A DNA stretch of 6,720 bases from Nitrospira sp. (GTDB lineage Bacteria; Nitrospirota; Nitrospiria; Nitrospirales; Nitrospiraceae): the NCBI GenBank assembly GCA_015904045.1, contig JABMDG010000041.1, positions 7,573-14,292 on the forward strand, read 5' to 3'. The notes below the pieces were generated by a model. That model searched no databases, was not told where the DNA came from, and was given only the letters and a program-made list of their open reading frames with translations. This document shows, in pieces, positions 5,231 to 6,720 of the stretch (position 1 is its first letter; each line of letters opens with the position of its first letter). The position numbers were made by a program, and so were the translations under genes.

Positions 5231-6205
5231 ATGGCACAGGCCTCAGGATCGGCTGATTTTTGGTTGAGCGATGAGCGGCAGACGGATTTGAGCCGCCGCT
5301 TGTGGCGAGCGGTGGCGATTTCCCTCGTCGTGCATGTGGGTGTGCTGGCGGTGGTCTCGTGGATTCGGCTACCCAAGCATGGTGAACGGCCTCTGGCATC
5401 CATTGAGATTACGCTTGCCACGATGCCGGCTCCCCCGGTGAATGCGGACGAACCGAAACAGAGCGAACCGAAAGCAGCGGAGGTTCCCGCGCTTCCGCCG
5501 CCTGCCAGACCCGCCCCGCTTGCCAAAATGGCTCCGGCGCCTGCGCCAGTGAAAGCGCGGTCCAATGACGTCATGGGCGATGTCATGAAGGGAATCTCAC
5601 TGCCGGCCAATGCTCCAAAATTTGGAGACTTCAGCCCGACGGAGAAACCGAAGAAACAGCACATCAAGTTGCCTGATGTTCCGGTTGTCACTGAGGCGAC
5701 AGAGCGGCTTAAGAATCCGGAAACGAAACCGCAGCCGTCTCTCACGGAAGATTTGAATAAAGAACTGGATGAGGAGTTCAAGAGGATCAAAAAGTTCGAG
5801 CTTCCCAAGGCGGCGCCTGCCGATATCGCGCCGAAGCCTGCGCCTCATGTTGAAACGAAGGCGCCGAGTATCAAGGCTGTTGATACGACGCTCAAAGTTC
5901 CTGGAATGGCGCCGGGGTCGAATGCGTATCTGGGGCGCGTGCGGCAGCGAATCAGTAGTTTTTGGAATGCGCCGCCGGTCGATGCGGCGGGTCAGGGGTA
6001 TGTAGTCATTGTGCAATTCAGACTGCATCGGAATGGATCGGTGACCGGGGTGGCGATCGAGCAGTCGTCCGGCAATGAGTACTACGACCTGGCCGGAAAA
6101 CGGGCGGTGCTCAGTGCGACTCCCTTGCCGGTCTTTCCTCCGGAATTGACAGAGCCGTATTTCGACGCCCATTTCACATTTACTGTCGGCGAATCACAGG
6201 GGTAA
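5231..6205 (+). CDS. TolA/TonB-like periplasm-spanning protein, copy 2 (tandem paralogue)
   Basis: The 324-residue product repeats the plan of copy 1: cytoplasmic MAQAS start, anchor at about 27-45 with VVH (33-35), Pro/Ala/Lys linker without the six-proline run, helix TEDLNKELDEEFKRIKKF (172-189) and a C-terminal domain from about 231. By hand alignment, residues 1-60 are 44/60 identical to copy 1 and residues 211-302 are 84/92 identical to copy 1 residues 199-290. The linker is diverged and longer. The end (ELTEPYFDAHFTFTVGESQG) looks like the normal closing strand of a TonB/TolA C domain, so this copy may be the more standard one. The start follows copy 1's stop by 12 nt, with a weak AGAGG (5217-5221), and its stop overlaps the tolB ribosome site. 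Both copies presumably use the same TolQ-TolR motor. Confidence 0.85.
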   Translation: MAQASGSADFWLSDERQTDLSRRLWRAVAISLVVHVGVLAVVSWIRLPKHGERPLASIEITLATMPAPPVNADEPKQSEPKAAEVPALPPPARPAPLAKMAPAPAPVKARSNDVMGDVMKGISLPANAPKFGDFSPTEKPKKQHIKLPDVPVVTEATERLKNPETKPQPSLTEDLNKELDEEFKRIKKFELPKAAPADIAPKPAPHVETKAPSIKAVDTTLKVPGMAPGSNAYLGRVRQRISSFWNAPPVDAAGQGYVVIVQFRLHRNGSVTGVAIEQSSGNEYYDLAGKRAVLSATPLPVFPPELTEPYFDAHFTFTVGESQG

Positions 6206-6208
6206 GAC

Positions 6209-6720
6209 ATGACATTTCGAATCGTCGTCTTCATCAGCTTATGCCTGTCGGTCGGGCTCGCCTGGATTATCGAGTCCGGCGCGACGGACGTATTTTTAGA
6301 GGCGACCAGGCCGGACTTTCAGAAGATTCCGCTGGGAGTCGCAGGGATCGACAACAGCGGCGGTGCCGATTCACCCGAAGGACGGATCAGGCTGGGGAAT
6401 CGTATCGAAGAAGTGCTGAAGGCGGATGTACGACGGTCGCTGGTCTTTTCTCTTATCGACTTGCCCAGCATCGGGATCAAGTTCGGCAACTTGGGAGCCG
6501 TACCGGATCCTGAATTCAAGAAAGCCGCAGAGCAGGGCGTGTCCGTCATCGTATGGGGCAAGGTTGGGATGACGAACGACGCCAAAGACCCCGATGTCAA
6601 CATGGACGGCTATGTGTACGATGCAGGCAACGATGAGATGGTCGGCGGCAAACGCTATGCAGGCGCCACCTCCGTCGTGCGGCTGATGGCGCATCGCTTT
6701 GCCGACGAACTGGTGTTTCG
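6209..6720 (+). CDS. tolB: TolB, periplasmic Tol-Pal protein, N-terminal domain only (cut by window edge)
   Basis: The frame is open for 170 codons plus 2 bases to the window end; full TolB is about 430 residues. A signal peptide covers roughly 1-18 or 1-25 (FRIVVFISLCLSVGLA, then WIIESGA); the exact cleavage site is unclear. The rest fits the TolB N-terminal domain: FQKIPLGVAGID (37-48), the helix NRIEEVLKADVRRSLVFSLID (64-84), EQGVSVIVWGKVG (108-120), MDGYVYDAGNDEMVGGKRYAG (132-152) and RLMAHRFADELVF (158-170). The beta-propeller that binds Pal lies outside. AGGGG (6198-6202) precedes the ATG by 6 nt and overlaps the end of the second tolA-like gene. This gene is the main reason for naming the operon Tol rather than Exb. 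Confidence 0.88.
   Translation, partial: MTFRIVVFISLCLSVGLAWIIESGATDVFLEATRPDFQKIPLGVAGIDNSGGADSPEGRIRLGNRIEEVLKADVRRSLVFSLIDLPSIGIKFGNLGAVPDPEFKKAAEQGVSVIVWGKVGMTNDAKDPDVNMDGYVYDAGNDEMVGGKRYAGATSVVRLMAHRFADELVF

Noticed and set aside
4495..5808. Gly/Ser-rich antisense frames in both tolA-like genes (4495-4923 and 5191-5808, minus)
   Set aside because: They mirror the Pro/Lys/Ala-rich linkers, and their presence in both copies follows from shared sequence. No evidence of an antisense gene.

Overview
The window looks like the chromosome of a Gram-negative (diderm), moderately GC-rich bacterium. It carries the inner part of a Tol-Pal envelope locus (tolQ, tolR, two tolA-like genes, start of tolB), a LpoA-like penicillin-binding-protein activator, tRNA genes and short intergenic palindromic repeats. 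The gene order and the style of the repeats remind me of Nitrospira (Nitrospirota). That is recognition by eye, not a search result, so the phylum should be treated as likely rather than shown.

Layout. Bases 1-1644 (minus strand) hold the N-terminal 548 codons of a secreted protein with helical TPR-like repeats followed by a periplasmic-binding-protein fold, of the LpoA/LppC type. A good sigma-70-like promoter (TTGACA, 17 bp, TACTAG) precedes it. Bases 1714-2101 hold no gene, but contain short repeats, a 33/33-nt imperfect inverted repeat and a 31-nt tandem repeat with nested dyad symmetry. Bases 2102-2554 (minus) encode a protein I do not recognise, with no convincing start site. Directly beyond it lies the 3' two thirds of a tRNA-Val(UAC) gene whose acceptor 5' strand and D-stem 5' strand are missing. 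An intact tRNA-Asp(GUC) with encoded CCA follows at 2792-2870, then a strong TTCG-loop hairpin and a gene-free leader.

Bases 3118-6720 (plus) form a tight operon. tolQ and tolR share an ATGA overlap, tolR to the first tolA-like gene is 14 nt, the first to the second tolA-like gene is 12 nt, and the second to tolB is 3 nt. TolQ and TolR form the proton-driven inner-membrane motor. The TolA-like proteins are expected to cross the periplasm and carry force to TolB/Pal at the outer membrane. TolB is cut by the window edge after 170 residues, and pal presumably follows outside.

The two most interesting points are the tandem tolA pair and the damaged tRNA-Val. The tolA products are 84/92 identical over the C-terminal domain, with diverged linkers and quite different last strands. 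The broken tRNA-Val end lies next to a gene that also seems to lack a normal 5' end, suggesting a recombination or deletion junction near 2555-2585. I saw no transposase, integrase, CRISPR array or phage gene.
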